From positions 186,001 to 250,000 of the forward strand of contig NZ_QJSX01000005.1 in assembly GCF_003217515.1 (NCBI RefSeq): a DNA stretch of 64,000 bases, in the 5' to 3' direction. Made by a program: the position numbers and the translations under genes. This document shows positions 26,282-34,410 of this stretch, one piece after another (the stretch's first letter is position 1; each line of letters opens with the position of its first letter). This stretch comes from Deinococcus yavapaiensis KR-236. Its GTDB lineage: Bacteria; Deinococcota; Deinococci; Deinococcales; Deinococcaceae. The notes under the pieces are model-generated. The model did not search any database, was not told the DNA's origin, and saw only the letters and a program-made list of their open reading frames with translations.

Positions 26282-27166
26282 GTGGTCGCCATGACTCAGA
26301 TCAGCGCTCAGCGCAGCGGAACGTTCAAGATCGGCGGGGAGTTGGAAGTGTCGCGGTTGGGCTTCGGAGCGATGCGCGTGACGGGGCCGGGAATCTGGGG
26401 CGATCCGGAGGACGTCGAGGAAGCGCGGCGCACCCTTCGGCGCGTGCCGGAGCTCGGAATCAACTTCGTGGACACGGCGGACAGTTACGGACCGGGCACG
26501 AGCGAAGAATTGATCGCCGAGGCGCTGCATCCGTACCCGAGCGGGCTCGTGGTCGCGACGAAAGGAGGCTTGACGCGCACGGGGCCGAATCAGTGGCACC
26601 CCGTGGGCCGCCCCGAGTACTTGCGTCAACAGTTGGAGCTGAGCTTGAGGCGCCTCAAGGTGGAGAGCATCGACTTGTGGCAACTTCACCGAATCGACCC
26701 GAAGGTGCCCGCCGACGAGCAATTCGGAGTGATGAAAGAGTTCGTGGACGAAGGCAAGGTGCGCTTCTTGGGCTTGTCGCAAGTCAAGGTGGAGCAGATC
26801 GAGGCGGCGCGCCGAGTGATCGACGTGGCGACCGTGCAGAACCTCTACAACCTCACGAACCGGCAAGACGAGGACGTGCTGACGTACTGCGAGGCGAACG
26901 GGATCGGATTCATTCCGTGGTACCCGATCGCCAGCGGAGAGCTCGCCAAGCATGGCGGGGTGCTCGACGAGATGTCGCGCCGCTTGGAGGCGACGCCGTC
27001 TCAAATCGCGTTGGCTTGGCTGCTGAAGCGCTCGCCCGTGATGCTGCCGATTCCCGGAACGGGCAAGGTGCGTCACTTGGAGGAGAACACGGCGGCGGCG
27101 AACGTCACGTTGCCCGACGAGGACTTCGACGCGCTCACGAACGCGGGCTTGCAGCAGCCGTCTTGA
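26282..27166 (+). CDS. Aldo/keto reductase
   Basis: The protein has 294 residues from GTG 26282; ATG 26291 is an alternative three codons in. The (beta/alpha)8 barrel shows LGFGAMRVTGPG, INFVDTADSYGPG with the catalytic Asp and Tyr, VVATKGG with the Lys, DLWQLHRID with the His, and the NADPH-binding LPIPGTGKVRHLEEN segment. The GWG/GIWG and E-E-L-I-AEAL features fit the YdbC/AKR group. Substrate unknown. AAGGAG ends four bases before the GTG. A strong stem-loop follows the gene, separating it from the polyketide synthase gene. Confidence 0.9.
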   Translation: MVAMTQISAQRSGTFKIGGELEVSRLGFGAMRVTGPGIWGDPEDVEEARRTLRRVPELGINFVDTADSYGPGTSEELIAEALHPYPSGLVVATKGGLTRTGPNQWHPVGRPEYLRQQLELSLRRLKVESIDLWQLHRIDPKVPADEQFGVMKEFVDEGKVRFLGLSQVKVEQIEAARRVIDVATVQNLYNLTNRQDEDVLTYCEANGIGFIPWYPIASGELAKHGGVLDEMSRRLEATPSQIALAWLLKRSPVMLPIPGTGKVRHLEENTAAANVTLPDEDFDALTNAGLQQPS

Positions 27167-27199
27167 AGGTCGCCTTGGTGCTACGCCCAGTTCCCTCTC

Positions 27200-27247
27200 A
27201 AGTCGTGCGAGCCGCCCTTGAGCTAGCCTCAGACTCGCACGACTTTT
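27200..27247 (+). terminator. Intrinsic terminator after the aldo/keto reductase gene
   Basis: AAGTCGTGCGAG (27200-27211) pairs perfectly with CTCGCACGACTT (27234-27245); two more T follow directly, making a T4 run. The 22-base loop itself has a small TGAG/CTCA hairpin. Confidence 0.8.
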
Positions 27248-27277
27248 CACAATGCCGTTCGAGGTCCGCACGCCATC

Positions 27278-28435
27278 ATGCCGCATGACCTCGCAGCCGA
27301 CCTTGATTCCACACCTTTCGAGGCCCTCGTGATTCGTGACCGCCAAGGTGAACTCGCGTCCGCCGGGACGATCACGCGCTCGAAGCCGCGAGCGAACACC
27401 CCGGTCGTGCGCTCGCTCGCCCTCGGGGTGCCCGCGAACCGCGCCGCGCAAAGCGACGTCCGTGAGGCGGCCAAGGTCTTGTTTCCGCGCATGAGCGCGT
27501 TCAAGCGATTGCTGGATGTGTTCGACAACGCGCGCATCGAGTCGCGTCAACTCGCGATGCCGCTGGAGTGGTACCTGACGCCGCGCGGCTTCGAGGAGAA
27601 GAACGCCGTGTACGTTCGCGAAGCCGCGCGGTTGGCGGAGGCGGCGTCGCGCGAAGCGTTGGAGCGCGCGAACGTGCGACCGAGTGACGTGGACGCCATC
27701 GTGTTCGTTTCGACGTCGGGCATCTCCACCCCGAGCCTCGACTCGTTCTTAATCGAGCGGTTGGGCTTGTCGCGGCACGCGGCGCGCGTTCCGATCTTCG
27801 GCCTGGGTTGCGCGGGCGGCGCGGCGGGCCTCGCTCGAGCGGCTGACTTCGTGCGAGCGGGCTTCGAGAACGTCTTGTTCGTCGCCGTGGAGTTGTGCTC
27901 GCTGACCCTCGTGCACAGCGACGAGAGCAAGTCGAACTTCGTGGGAACCAGCTTGTTCTCGGACGGGGCGGCGGCGATGGTGCTGGGGCCCGACGGCCGA
28001 GGTAAAGACGGGCCGGCGCTGCACGGCGCGTACAGCACGCTAATCGAGGACAGCGCGGACATCATGGGGTGGGACGTGGTGAACGACGGCCTCAAGGTGC
28101 GCTTCTCGCGTGACATCCCGGCGCTCGTGCGCTCCATGATGGACGAGAACGTACGTGACGCGCTCGCCGCGCACGGATGGCGGCGCGAAGACGTGCGGCA
28201 CTTCGTCGTGCATCCGGGCGGCGTGAAGGTCCTCTCGGCGTACGAGGAGGCGTTGGGCTTGGCGAGCGACGCGCTCGACTCGTCGCGGGAAGTTCTGCGC
28301 GAGTACGGCAACATGTCGAGCGTGACGGTGCTGTACGTGCTGGAGCGCGTCTTGCGTGACCGTCCGCGCGGCAAGGGCTTGTTGAGCGCGATGGGTCCGG
28401 GCTTCAGCGCCGAGCACGTGCTGTTGGAGTTTTGA
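27278..28435 (+). CDS. Type III polyketide synthase (chalcone/stilbene-synthase-like, BpsA type)
   Basis: The protein has 385 residues from ATG 27278. The condensing-enzyme triad is intact: Cys178 (GLGCAGGAAG), His312 (VVHPGGVK) and Asn345 (YGNMSSVTV), and the C-terminal AMGPGFSAEHVLL loop is present. Such enzymes extend fatty acyl-CoA starters with malonyl-CoA to make alkylpyrones or alkylresorcinols that enter the membrane. The first 45 residues are not conserved in type; starts further in (GTG 27329, or a GTG at the V-R-S-L-A-L-G-V-P segment) are possible. The next gene is a BpsB-like methyltransferase, 39 bases on. Confidence 0.9.
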   Translation: MPHDLAADLDSTPFEALVIRDRQGELASAGTITRSKPRANTPVVRSLALGVPANRAAQSDVREAAKVLFPRMSAFKRLLDVFDNARIESRQLAMPLEWYLTPRGFEEKNAVYVREAARLAEAASREALERANVRPSDVDAIVFVSTSGISTPSLDSFLIERLGLSRHAARVPIFGLGCAGGAAGLARAADFVRAGFENVLFVAVELCSLTLVHSDESKSNFVGTSLFSDGAAAMVLGPDGRGKDGPALHGAYSTLIEDSADIMGWDVVNDGLKVRFSRDIPALVRSMMDENVRDALAAHGWRREDVRHFVVHPGGVKVLSAYEEALGLASDALDSSREVLREYGNMSSVTVLYVLERVLRDRPRGKGLLSAMGPGFSAEHVLLEF

Positions 28436-28460
28436 GAGGAAGCCGTGCGCGAACGTCCGC

Positions 28461-28466
28461 TACACT
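28461..28466 (+). promoter_or_regulatory. -10 box TACACT before the methyltransferase gene
   Basis: The box ends eight bases before ATG 28475, slightly longer than the usual six. The gene may have its own near-leaderless promoter in addition to read-through from the polyketide synthase gene. Confidence 0.4.
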
Positions 28467-28474
28467 CCCAAGGC

Positions 28475-29035
28475 ATGACGACGAACCCACGGTTCACGGC
28501 GGCGATCGCGACGCCCCTGCTCGTCCTCGCGATCGCCGTGCAGCGCGCGCTCGAATTGCGCGTGGCGAAAAGCAACGAACGCTGGGCGCGCGAGCGAGGC
28601 GCGGTGGAGTACGGCCGCGAACACTACCCGCTGTTCTTTTTGCTGCACGGCGGCTGGTTGGCGTCGCTGCTGCTCGAAGGACGGCGGCAACATCGCCCGG
28701 TGTCCTGGGCGTGGCTGCTAGTGTGGTTGGTGATGCAGCCGACGCGCTACCTCGTGATTCGCACGCTGGGCCCCTTGTGGAACACCCGCATTCTGATCGT
28801 GCCGGGCGAGAAGCGCGTCACGCGCGGCGCGTTCCGCTTCGTGCGGCATCCGAATTATCTGGTCGTCGCGACGGAGTTGCTGAGCGGTCCGCTGGCCGTG
28901 AGGGCGCCGCGAACCGCCATCGTCTTCAGCGTGCTGAACGCGTTGCTGCTGCTGCTGCTTCGAATTCCGGCCGAGGAGCGCGCCTTGCAGGAATACGCGC
29001 GGACGGAACCGACGGCCGTCACGTCAACGGCATGA
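28475..29035 (+). CDS. Isoprenylcysteine carboxyl methyltransferase-family protein (BpsB-like)
   Basis: The protein has 186 residues with about five hydrophobic segments. The SAM-site motif of the family, FRFVRHPNYLVV, lies in the C-terminal half, followed by FSVLNALLLLLLRIPAEE. Homologues beside type III polyketide synthases (BpsB in Bacillus subtilis) methylate alkylpyrones at the membrane, and the gene order here predicts the same. It ends with a 17-bp overlap with the convergent phosphoribosyltransferase-like gene. Confidence 0.85.
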   Translation: MTTNPRFTAAIATPLLVLAIAVQRALELRVAKSNERWARERGAVEYGREHYPLFFLLHGGWLASLLLEGRRQHRPVSWAWLLVWLVMQPTRYLVIRTLGPLWNTRILIVPGEKRVTRGAFRFVRHPNYLVVATELLSGPLAVRAPRTAIVFSVLNALLLLLLRIPAEERALQEYARTEPTAVTSTA

Positions 29036-29567
29036 GGATCTCGCCGCCCTCGCCGCGCCGCTCGGATTGCAGGCCAGACGGCGTGTGCGCGAGTTGCAAG
29101 AGGGTGAACACCTTCACGCCGAGCATGTCGACGCGGCTGCGCCCGCCTTTCGAGGTGAATTCGATGCCGGCCGCGATGCCCGCGACCTCCAAGCCTGCCT
29201 GACGAGCGAGGGTGCTGAGCTCCAGCTCTGCGTGGCCTTGCGCGAACTCCAAGGTCGCGATGAGGGCCGTTCGGCGACCCAGCAGCGGCTTTTGCTCTAC
29301 GACCCAGTGGTCGGAACGGTAGTGCGGCGCGAGGGTGGGCGTGCCGCGAGCGGACGTCACGGCGGCGGCGCGAAGGTCGGCGAGGGCCGTGGCGAACGCC
29401 AAGCTGCCATTTCCCACGCCGATGACGATGTCGAACTCGGGCAGACGCAACTTCAGGGCCTCGACGACTTCCTGCCACACCTCGACGGACAGGCCGTGCA
29501 GCGTTTCGTGCACCGCGCCTTCGTCGGGCAGCGCGGCGCGAATCTTGCGTTGCAGCTGTGTTGTCAC
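29019..29567 (-). CDS. Phosphoribosyltransferase-like protein
   Basis: The protein has 182 residues. The middle is a Rossmann-like strand-turn set (FDIVIGVGNGSLAFATALADL, PHYRSDHWVVEQKPLLGRRTALIATLEFAQGHAELELSTLARQAGLEVAGIAAGI) that recalls type I phosphoribosyltransferases such as OPRT or APRT. The usual acidic D-D of the PRPP loop is replaced (TLEFAQGHAE), so catalysis by the standard mechanism is doubtful. It could be a regulator or a divergent enzyme. The GTG start follows TACGAT by six bases. Assignment is by pattern only. Confidence 0.6.
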   Translation of the reverse strand: MTTQLQRKIRAALPDEGAVHETLHGLSVEVWQEVVEALKLRLPEFDIVIGVGNGSLAFATALADLRAAAVTSARGTPTLAPHYRSDHWVVEQKPLLGRRTALIATLEFAQGHAELELSTLARQAGLEVAGIAAGIEFTSKGGRSRVDMLGVKVFTLLQLAHTPSGLQSERRGEGGEILMPLT

Positions 29568-29573
29568 GCCTTC

Positions 29574-29579
29574 ATCGTA
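29574..29579 (-). promoter_or_regulatory. -10 box TACGAT of the phosphoribosyltransferase-like gene, leaderless
   Basis: ATCGTA on the plus strand reads TACGAT, six bases before GTG 29567. Confidence 0.55.
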
Positions 29580-29644
29580 CGATCATTGGCTGGGGCGTGT
29601 CGCGACACGGTGCGCGCGCAGCAAAAGAAGGTCTCGACGCGTGG

Positions 29645-29650
29645 TAGGGT
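29645..29650 (+). promoter_or_regulatory. -10 box TAGGGT of the MFS transporter gene, leaderless
   Basis: The box ends seven bases before ATG 29658 and decides that start over the long frame opening at 29067. Confidence 0.55.
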
Positions 29651-29657
29651 GCGCGTC

Positions 29658-30824
29658 ATGCGTGTCTCGCTTCCGTCCCTCGCCTCGTCCGGTACGGCCG
29701 TCGCGGTCGCCGTGACCGCCGGACACTTCATCAACGACGCTTACTCGGCGATGCTGGGGCCGCTCGGGCCTGCCGTGCAAGAACGCTACGGTACGACGAT
29801 CACGGCCGTGACGCTTCTGCTGGCCGTGCTGTCGTTGACGTCGAGCGTGCTGCAACCTGTTCTCGGCATCCTCGGGGAGCGTGTGGACCGCCGCGTCATG
29901 GCGGCGTTCGGACCGGCGGCGACCGGCATCGGGTTGAGCTTCATGGGACACGTGCCCGCCTTCGGCGTGCTGGTGTTGCTCGTCGCCGTGGCGGGGCTTG
30001 GCAGCGGCCTCTTTCACCCGGCGGGCGCGGCTTACGTCGCGCGTTACAGCCCGCCGCAGCAGCGCGGGTTGTGGGCGAGCCTGTTCAGCGCGGGCGGCAC
30101 GGCGGGCATGGCGCTCGGCCCCGTCTTCGCGAATGTCGGCCTCGACCGTCTGCCGATCTTCGCGCCCATCGGAATTGCCGTGGCACTCGTCACGTACGCC
30201 GTCACGCCGGCCGAGAAGCCGAGCGTCGGAAAACGGCCGACCGTGAAAGAGTACCTGGCGATTTTTCGTGGCGCGATGGTGACGTTGTGGGCGATGGCCG
30301 TGCTGCGCTCCCTCGCTTCGAGCGGGTACAACGCGATGCTGCCCTTCATCTTGGCAGGCAAAGGGTACGGCAGCGGCGCGACGGCGGTCGCGCTCGGCGT
30401 GTACAGCGTGGCGTCGGCGATCGGCGGCATCGTGGGCGGGCGGTTGTCGGACAAGCGAGGTCGCACGCCGATTTTGCGTTCCAGCATCTTGGCGACCGTA
30501 CCGCTGTTCGCCTTGCTGATTCTCAGCAGCCCCAGCGCGTGGTGGTACTATCCGCTGACGTTTCTCGTGGGAGCGTTCGTGAACGCGTCCATCCCCGTCG
30601 GGGTGGTGACGGCCCAGGAGTACGCGCCGAAGCACGTCGCGGTCGCGAGTTCGATCATGATGGGCTTCTCGTGGGGCTTCGCGGGGTTGCTGTTGGTGTT
30701 CGTCGGGCGTCTCGCCGACTTCACGTCTCCGACCGTGGCGGCCCTCGCGTCGATCGCGTTGCTGCTGCCGAGCGTGTGGCTGGCGTACCGTCTGCCGGAG
30801 CCGACGCGCGCGAAGTTGGAGTGA
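29658..30824 (+). CDS. MFS transporter (fosmidomycin-resistance/Fsr-like type)
   Basis: The protein has 388 residues and about 12 hydrophobic helices. The first carries AVTAGHFINDAYSAMLGPL, the H-x-x-N/D-x-Y motif typical of the Fsr-like MFS group. Loop 2-3 has ERVDRR, and helix 8-9 has GGRLSDKRGRTPIL, the MFS motif A. It is a proton-driven exporter or importer of a small molecule; fosmidomycin resistance protein is the nearest named relative. The substrate is not evident. Divergent from the phosphoribosyltransferase-like gene, with both promoters in the 90-bp gap. Confidence 0.85.
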   Translation: MRVSLPSLASSGTAVAVAVTAGHFINDAYSAMLGPLGPAVQERYGTTITAVTLLLAVLSLTSSVLQPVLGILGERVDRRVMAAFGPAATGIGLSFMGHVPAFGVLVLLVAVAGLGSGLFHPAGAAYVARYSPPQQRGLWASLFSAGGTAGMALGPVFANVGLDRLPIFAPIGIAVALVTYAVTPAEKPSVGKRPTVKEYLAIFRGAMVTLWAMAVLRSLASSGYNAMLPFILAGKGYGSGATAVALGVYSVASAIGGIVGGRLSDKRGRTPILRSSILATVPLFALLILSSPSAWWYYPLTFLVGAFVNASIPVGVVTAQEYAPKHVAVASSIMMGFSWGFAGLLLVFVGRLADFTSPTVAALASIALLLPSVWLAYRLPEPTRAKLE

Positions 30825-30825
30825 G

Positions 30826-31302
30826 TCACTGGCGGGTGAACTTCAGCAAGTCCTTTTGCCAATTCACGATGTAGGCGGGTGAGAACAAGCTGACGTCGTC
30901 GCCCGTGACGAGCGCGAGGCTGCCGCCGAGGGGGCCGCCTCGCACGGCGTACACGTCCTGGTCGCCGCTTCGCCCGAGGTTGGAAACTTCCGACGTGCCG
31001 ACGAGGTCGGCGAGCGTGCCCTTCACGTCCGTGAGGTCCAGGCGCCACGACGTCGTGCGTTGCTCTTTGTCGAACGTCACCTTCACGCCGCGGGCGTCCA
31101 CAGGCGGGGTCCGACGCCATTCGATTTCACGCCGCAAGCCGTCGGGAAGGCGTACGAGACGGTCCTTGACGTTGTCGTACGATCCGGCGGCGAGCATCAG
31201 GAGGCGATCGGGAGTCGAGACGCCGTTCTTGGCGGGCGAAGCGCACGAGGCGAGCGAAAACAGCACGGCGGCGAAGAGGGCGTGGGCGGAAGGACGAAAC
31301 AC
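30826..31302 (-). CDS. Predicted lipoprotein of unknown function
   Basis: The protein has 158 residues from GTG 31302, chosen because TACCTT ends six bases upstream and the start falls just before the signal peptide (MFRPSAHALFAAVLFSLASC). The lipobox is LASC. The mature part is polar with beta-strand character (REIEWRRTPP, GVKVTFDKEQRTTSWRLDL) and no known motif that I recognise. A LolA-like or DUF4292-like barrel is possible but unproven. It ends 2 bases from the convergent MFS gene. Confidence 0.7.
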   Translation of the reverse strand: MFRPSAHALFAAVLFSLASCASPAKNGVSTPDRLLMLAAGSYDNVKDRLVRLPDGLRREIEWRRTPPVDARGVKVTFDKEQRTTSWRLDLTDVKGTLADLVGTSEVSNLGRSGDQDVYAVRGGPLGGSLALVTGDDVSLFSPAYIVNWQKDLLKFTRQ

Positions 31303-31308
31303 CACGTC

Positions 31309-31314
31309 AAGGTA
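31309..31314 (-). promoter_or_regulatory. -10 box TACCTT of the lipoprotein gene, leaderless
   Basis: AAGGTA on the plus strand reads TACCTT, ending six bases before GTG 31302. Confidence 0.45.
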
Positions 31315-31402
31315 CGCCGCTCGGGCGCGCACGACTGTAGGTCAGGTGCGCGCACCCGGTCGCACCGTCACATGTTAAGTCTTTCTTCACGTTCGGATGA
31401 GA

Positions 31403-31408
31403 TACACT
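31403..31408 (+). promoter_or_regulatory. -10 box TACACT of the response regulator gene
   Basis: TACACT lies 54 bases before GTG 31463, giving a short leader with a Shine-Dalgarno site rather than a leaderless transcript. Confidence 0.45.
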
Positions 31409-31462
31409 GGATGTGGTGAAACGAACGCGCTCGTTCTGGATCTTCGCGCAGGAGCGCTCGGC

Positions 31463-31909
31463 GTGAGCGGGAAGCGCATTCTGCTCGTGGACGACAACCA
31501 CCACGATGTGGAGCTGGCGCTTGCCGCCTTCGAGGAAGGCAACTTGCGATCGGCGGTCGTTGTGGCGCACAGCGGCGAGGAGGCCCTCGACTACTTGTAC
31601 GCCCGCGGCCGCTTCTCGGGACGCGAAGGGGGGCATCCCACGGTGATCCTGCTGGACCTCAAGATGCCTCACATGGATGGCGTGGCCGTCCTGCGGGCCA
31701 TCAAGGCGGACACGACGTTGCAGGGCATTCCGGTCGTGATGTTGTCCACGAGCCGCGAGGACGGTGACATTGAGGCCTGCTACCGTGTCGGCGCGAGCGC
31801 GTACGTCGTCAAGCCCGTGGACTTCACGCAGTTCATCGAGGCCGTGAAGACCATCGGTGTGTTCTGGGCTCTTTTGAACGAGCATCCGCCGGGCGGCGCG
31901 CGCCGTTGA
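31463..31909 (+). CDS. Stand-alone CheY-like response regulator (Rcp1 type)
   Basis: The protein has 148 residues and is a single receiver domain. The acidic pocket is in ILLVDDNHHDVELALAAF, the phosphorylated Asp in VILLDLKMPHMDG, the Thr/Ser in VVMLSTSRE, and the Lys in AYVVKPVDF. The N-H-x-D-V-E-L helix matches the Rcp1 group that pairs with phytochrome-like sensor kinases. No kinase or output domain is encoded nearby, so the partner is elsewhere. GTG 31463 is preceded by AGGAG at eight bases; the ATG at 31397 would add a 22-residue non-conserved leader. Confidence 0.88.
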   Translation: MSGKRILLVDDNHHDVELALAAFEEGNLRSAVVVAHSGEEALDYLYARGRFSGREGGHPTVILLDLKMPHMDGVAVLRAIKADTTLQGIPVVMLSTSREDGDIEACYRVGASAYVVKPVDFTQFIEAVKTIGVFWALLNEHPPGGARR

Positions 31910-31940
31910 CACCCGCTCGTGGTGTAGAATGAACTGCCGC

Positions 31941-31967
31941 GCCGCGCTTTTTGCTTCGCCGCGCGGC
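31941..31967. other. Stem-loop in the 31910-32168 gap
   Basis: GCCGCGC (31941-31947) pairs with GCGCGGC (31961-31967) around a T-rich loop, 30 bases past the response regulator. It could be a terminator or part of the leader of the next gene. TTGACA at 31906 and TAGAAT at 31925 are promoter-like but only 13 bp apart. Confidence 0.35.
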
Positions 31968-32168
31968 CTCGAAACGAAGTTTTCGCGTCGACGTTCGTTT
32001 CGTGCATGACAAGGCGTGGCGCCAGCGATGCTCGCGACCGAAGATCGTCTTCGGGAAGAGGATGGGCCGTTGGACGGACTCGCCGTTTTCGTCGCCGTTC
32101 GCTTCGCGCGGTCACGCGCCGCCTCTCTTGAGGGGCCGAACGAGTCGATCGACGCTTTTTGGTTCACC

Positions 32169-32837
32169 ATGAACAAGAAACAACGCTTTCAGACGGTGGT
32201 TTCCACGCCCGGCACCTTCGAGGCGCGGTTGCGTGCCCTTTCGGAGTTGCCCGCTCCCGCCTCGCGGGACGGCGCGTACAACGAGGTGCGCGAAGGGCTC
32301 GTGCGCGAGGAGCGGGAAGCTCTGGAGCACGTCGTGGAACTGCAACAACTCCTCCTCTCTCTCACGCAAGAAGGGCGATCGCGCGAAGCGGCCCGCCTGT
32401 TGGCCTTGCAAGCCGACTTCGCGGGATACGCGCGCGGCTACAGAGCAGGCTTGCGCGCGGCGCGGCGCCTCACGGACTCCGCGCACGTCAAGGCGAGCCG
32501 CGCCCTCGAAGGCTTGCAAAACGAGGTGTTGCGCCTCAACGACGAGGTCGCGCGTCTCAAGAAGGAACTCGACGATGCGAAGGCGGCCAAGGACAAGAAG
32601 ATCCGCAGCGTTCGCAAAGACGGCGTGCACGTGCCCGAGAACGCCGACGAGGCGCGGCGCGTGGCGCGCAACATCGAGGAGTTCCTCAAGATCGCCGAGG
32701 ATTACACCATGGACCTCGAAGAAATTCGCGCGCGTCTGCCCGAGGAGGCGAACGTCCGTGACGCCCTGCACCACCTGCTGTTGACGCGCCGCGTGACCCT
32801 CAACGGCACGGTCCTTCGCCTCACGACCGCCAATTGA
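32169..32837 (+). CDS. Coiled-coil protein of unknown function
   Basis: The protein has 222 residues, strongly charged and helical. A long coiled coil lies at about 105-150 (LEGLQNEVLRLNDEVARLKKEL with a heptad pattern), followed by a Lys-rich stretch and a C-terminal helical part (NIEEFLKIAEDYTMDLEEI). I do not recognise a family. ATG 32169 was chosen over in-frame starts from 32016 because the upstream 50 residues are compositionally unlike the rest; no good Shine-Dalgarno sequence or leaderless box supports either. Confidence 0.55.
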   Translation: MNKKQRFQTVVSTPGTFEARLRALSELPAPASRDGAYNEVREGLVREEREALEHVVELQQLLLSLTQEGRSREAARLLALQADFAGYARGYRAGLRAARRLTDSAHVKASRALEGLQNEVLRLNDEVARLKKELDDAKAAKDKKIRSVRKDGVHVPENADEARRVARNIEEFLKIAEDYTMDLEEIRARLPEEANVRDALHHLLLTRRVTLNGTVLRLTTAN

Positions 32838-32949
32838 CGCGGAGACCTTCAAGGCAAGAAGAAGCTTGAGCCGCGTCGTCACCTTGGACCCTTCGTGGAA
32901 GGCATGAGCTGCCCCTCCCTGCGCACACGAGATCGAAGGCGCCTCGAAG

Positions 32950-33113
32950 CGCACGGACAGCGTGCATTTCTCGCAAGCCGAACTCGACGAAGCCGCCACC
33001 TCGCCCACCATCCTGGAGCGCCCCTGCACGAAGCGCGCCCGTTGACGCTCCAACTTACCGACGCGCACGGCGCGTCGCTTGTCGAGGTCGCCCTCGAACA
33101 CGCGGGGGAATGA
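32950..33113 (+). pseudogene. Possible decayed small gene with frameshift
   Basis: One frame reads KRTDSVHFSQAELDEAATSP and onward to a TGA near 33044. A second frame takes over exactly there with LTLQLTDAHGASLVEVALEH to TGA at 33111-33113. Both stretches have third-position G/C near the local coding level, as expected for one gene broken by an indel. No start was found. It fills most of the 32838-33130 gap. A homologue was not recognised. Confidence 0.35.
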
Positions 33114-33117
33114 AGGG

Positions 33118-33123
33118 TAGGCT
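33118..33123 (+). promoter_or_regulatory. -10 box TAGGCT of the aminotransferase gene, leaderless
   Basis: The box ends seven bases before GTG 33131 and decides that start over TTG/ATG options at 33110. Confidence 0.55.
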
Positions 33124-33130
33124 GAAGGGC

Positions 33131-34393
33131 GTGACGAGCACGAACGAGACTTCCGCCCGCGGCGCCGACGCCAAAGAGCGTTACGACGCCTTCAAAGCCC
33201 AAGGCCTCAAGCTCAACATGCAGCGCGGCCAGCCCAGCGACGCCGACTTCGACCTCTCGAACAAGATGCTGAGCGTCCTCGGCACGCAGGACTACACGAC
33301 GCCCTCGGGCCTCGACACGCGCAACTACCCTGGCGGCGTCAACGGGATTCCCGAAGCGCGCGCGCTCTTCGCCGAGTATCTGGACATCGACGCCTCGGAA
33401 GTCCTCGTGTGGAACAACGCCTCGCTGGAAGTGCAGACGCACGTCCTCACGCTGGCCCTTCTTCGGGGCTTGAAGGGCAGCGCGGGTCCCTGGGTGGCGC
33501 AGAAGCCGAAGATGATCGTGACGACGCCCGGCTACGACCGACACTTCCTGCTGCTCGAAACGCTCGGCTTCGAACTCGAAGCGGTCGACATGCAGCACGA
33601 CGGGCCCGACGTCGACGCCGTGGAGCGCCTCGCAGCCGACGAGCGCGTCAAAGGCATCCTCTTCGTCCCGACCTATTCCAATCCGGGCGGCGAGACGATT
33701 TCCGAGGAGAAGGCCAAGCGCTTGGCGAATCTTTCCGCCGCCGCGCCCGACTTCACGATCTTCGCCGACGACGCGTACCGAGCGCACCACCTGCACGACG
33801 ACGACCGAGACACGCCCGTGAACTTCGTGCGTCTGTGCGAGCAGGCAGGGCGGCCCGACCGCGCCTTCGTCTTCGCGTCCACATCGAAGATCACCTTCGC
33901 GGGCGCGGGCCTCGGATTCGTCGGAAGCAGCGCCGCCAACATCAAGCTCCTCGGCGGCTACCTCGGCGCGATCTCCATCGGTCCGAACAAAGTCGAGCAG
34001 TTGCGGCACGTGCAGTTCCTGCGAAGCTACCCGGGCGGTCTCGAAGGCCTCATGCGCGACCACGCGCGCCTCATCGCTCCGAAATTCGCGGCGGTCGAGG
34101 ACGTCTTGCGACGCGAGCTCGGCGGCAGCGGCCTCGCCACGTGGACGACGCCCAAGGGCGGCTACTTCATCTCGCTCGACACCGCCTTGCCGATCGCGAG
34201 CCGCGTCGTGGAACTCGCCGACGCGGCCGGAGTGAGCCTCACGCCCGCCGGCGCGACGTATCCGAGGAGCGCCGACCCGAAGAACGCGAACATCCGCCTC
34301 GCCCCCACCCGTCCCACCTTGGAGGACGTGAAGGCCGCCATGGAAGTCGTGGCGGTGTGCGTCCGGGTGGCGAGCGAAGAGTATCGAGCCTGA
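33131..34393 (+). CDS. PLP-dependent aminotransferase (class I, Asp aminotransferase-like/MocR-type)
   Basis: The protein has 420 residues. Key features are a substrate helix (LNMQRGQPSDADFDLS), VWNNASLEVQTHVL near the cofactor ring, FVPTYSNPGGETIS with the Asn and Pro, FADDAYRAHHL with the PLP-pyridine Asp, and the Schiff-base Lys in FASTSKITFAGAGLGF. A C-terminal Arg binds the substrate carboxylate. This is the pattern of the putative aminotransferase family PF12897; the exact amino acid is unknown. A strong hairpin follows the stop. Confidence 0.88.
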   Translation: MTSTNETSARGADAKERYDAFKAQGLKLNMQRGQPSDADFDLSNKMLSVLGTQDYTTPSGLDTRNYPGGVNGIPEARALFAEYLDIDASEVLVWNNASLEVQTHVLTLALLRGLKGSAGPWVAQKPKMIVTTPGYDRHFLLLETLGFELEAVDMQHDGPDVDAVERLAADERVKGILFVPTYSNPGGETISEEKAKRLANLSAAAPDFTIFADDAYRAHHLHDDDRDTPVNFVRLCEQAGRPDRAFVFASTSKITFAGAGLGFVGSSAANIKLLGGYLGAISIGPNKVEQLRHVQFLRSYPGGLEGLMRDHARLIAPKFAAVEDVLRRELGGSGLATWTTPKGGYFISLDTALPIASRVVELADAAGVSLTPAGATYPRSADPKNANIRLAPTRPTLEDVKAAMEVVAVCVRVASEEYRA

Positions 34394-34410
34394 GCTTCCC
34401 CTTCCCTTTC

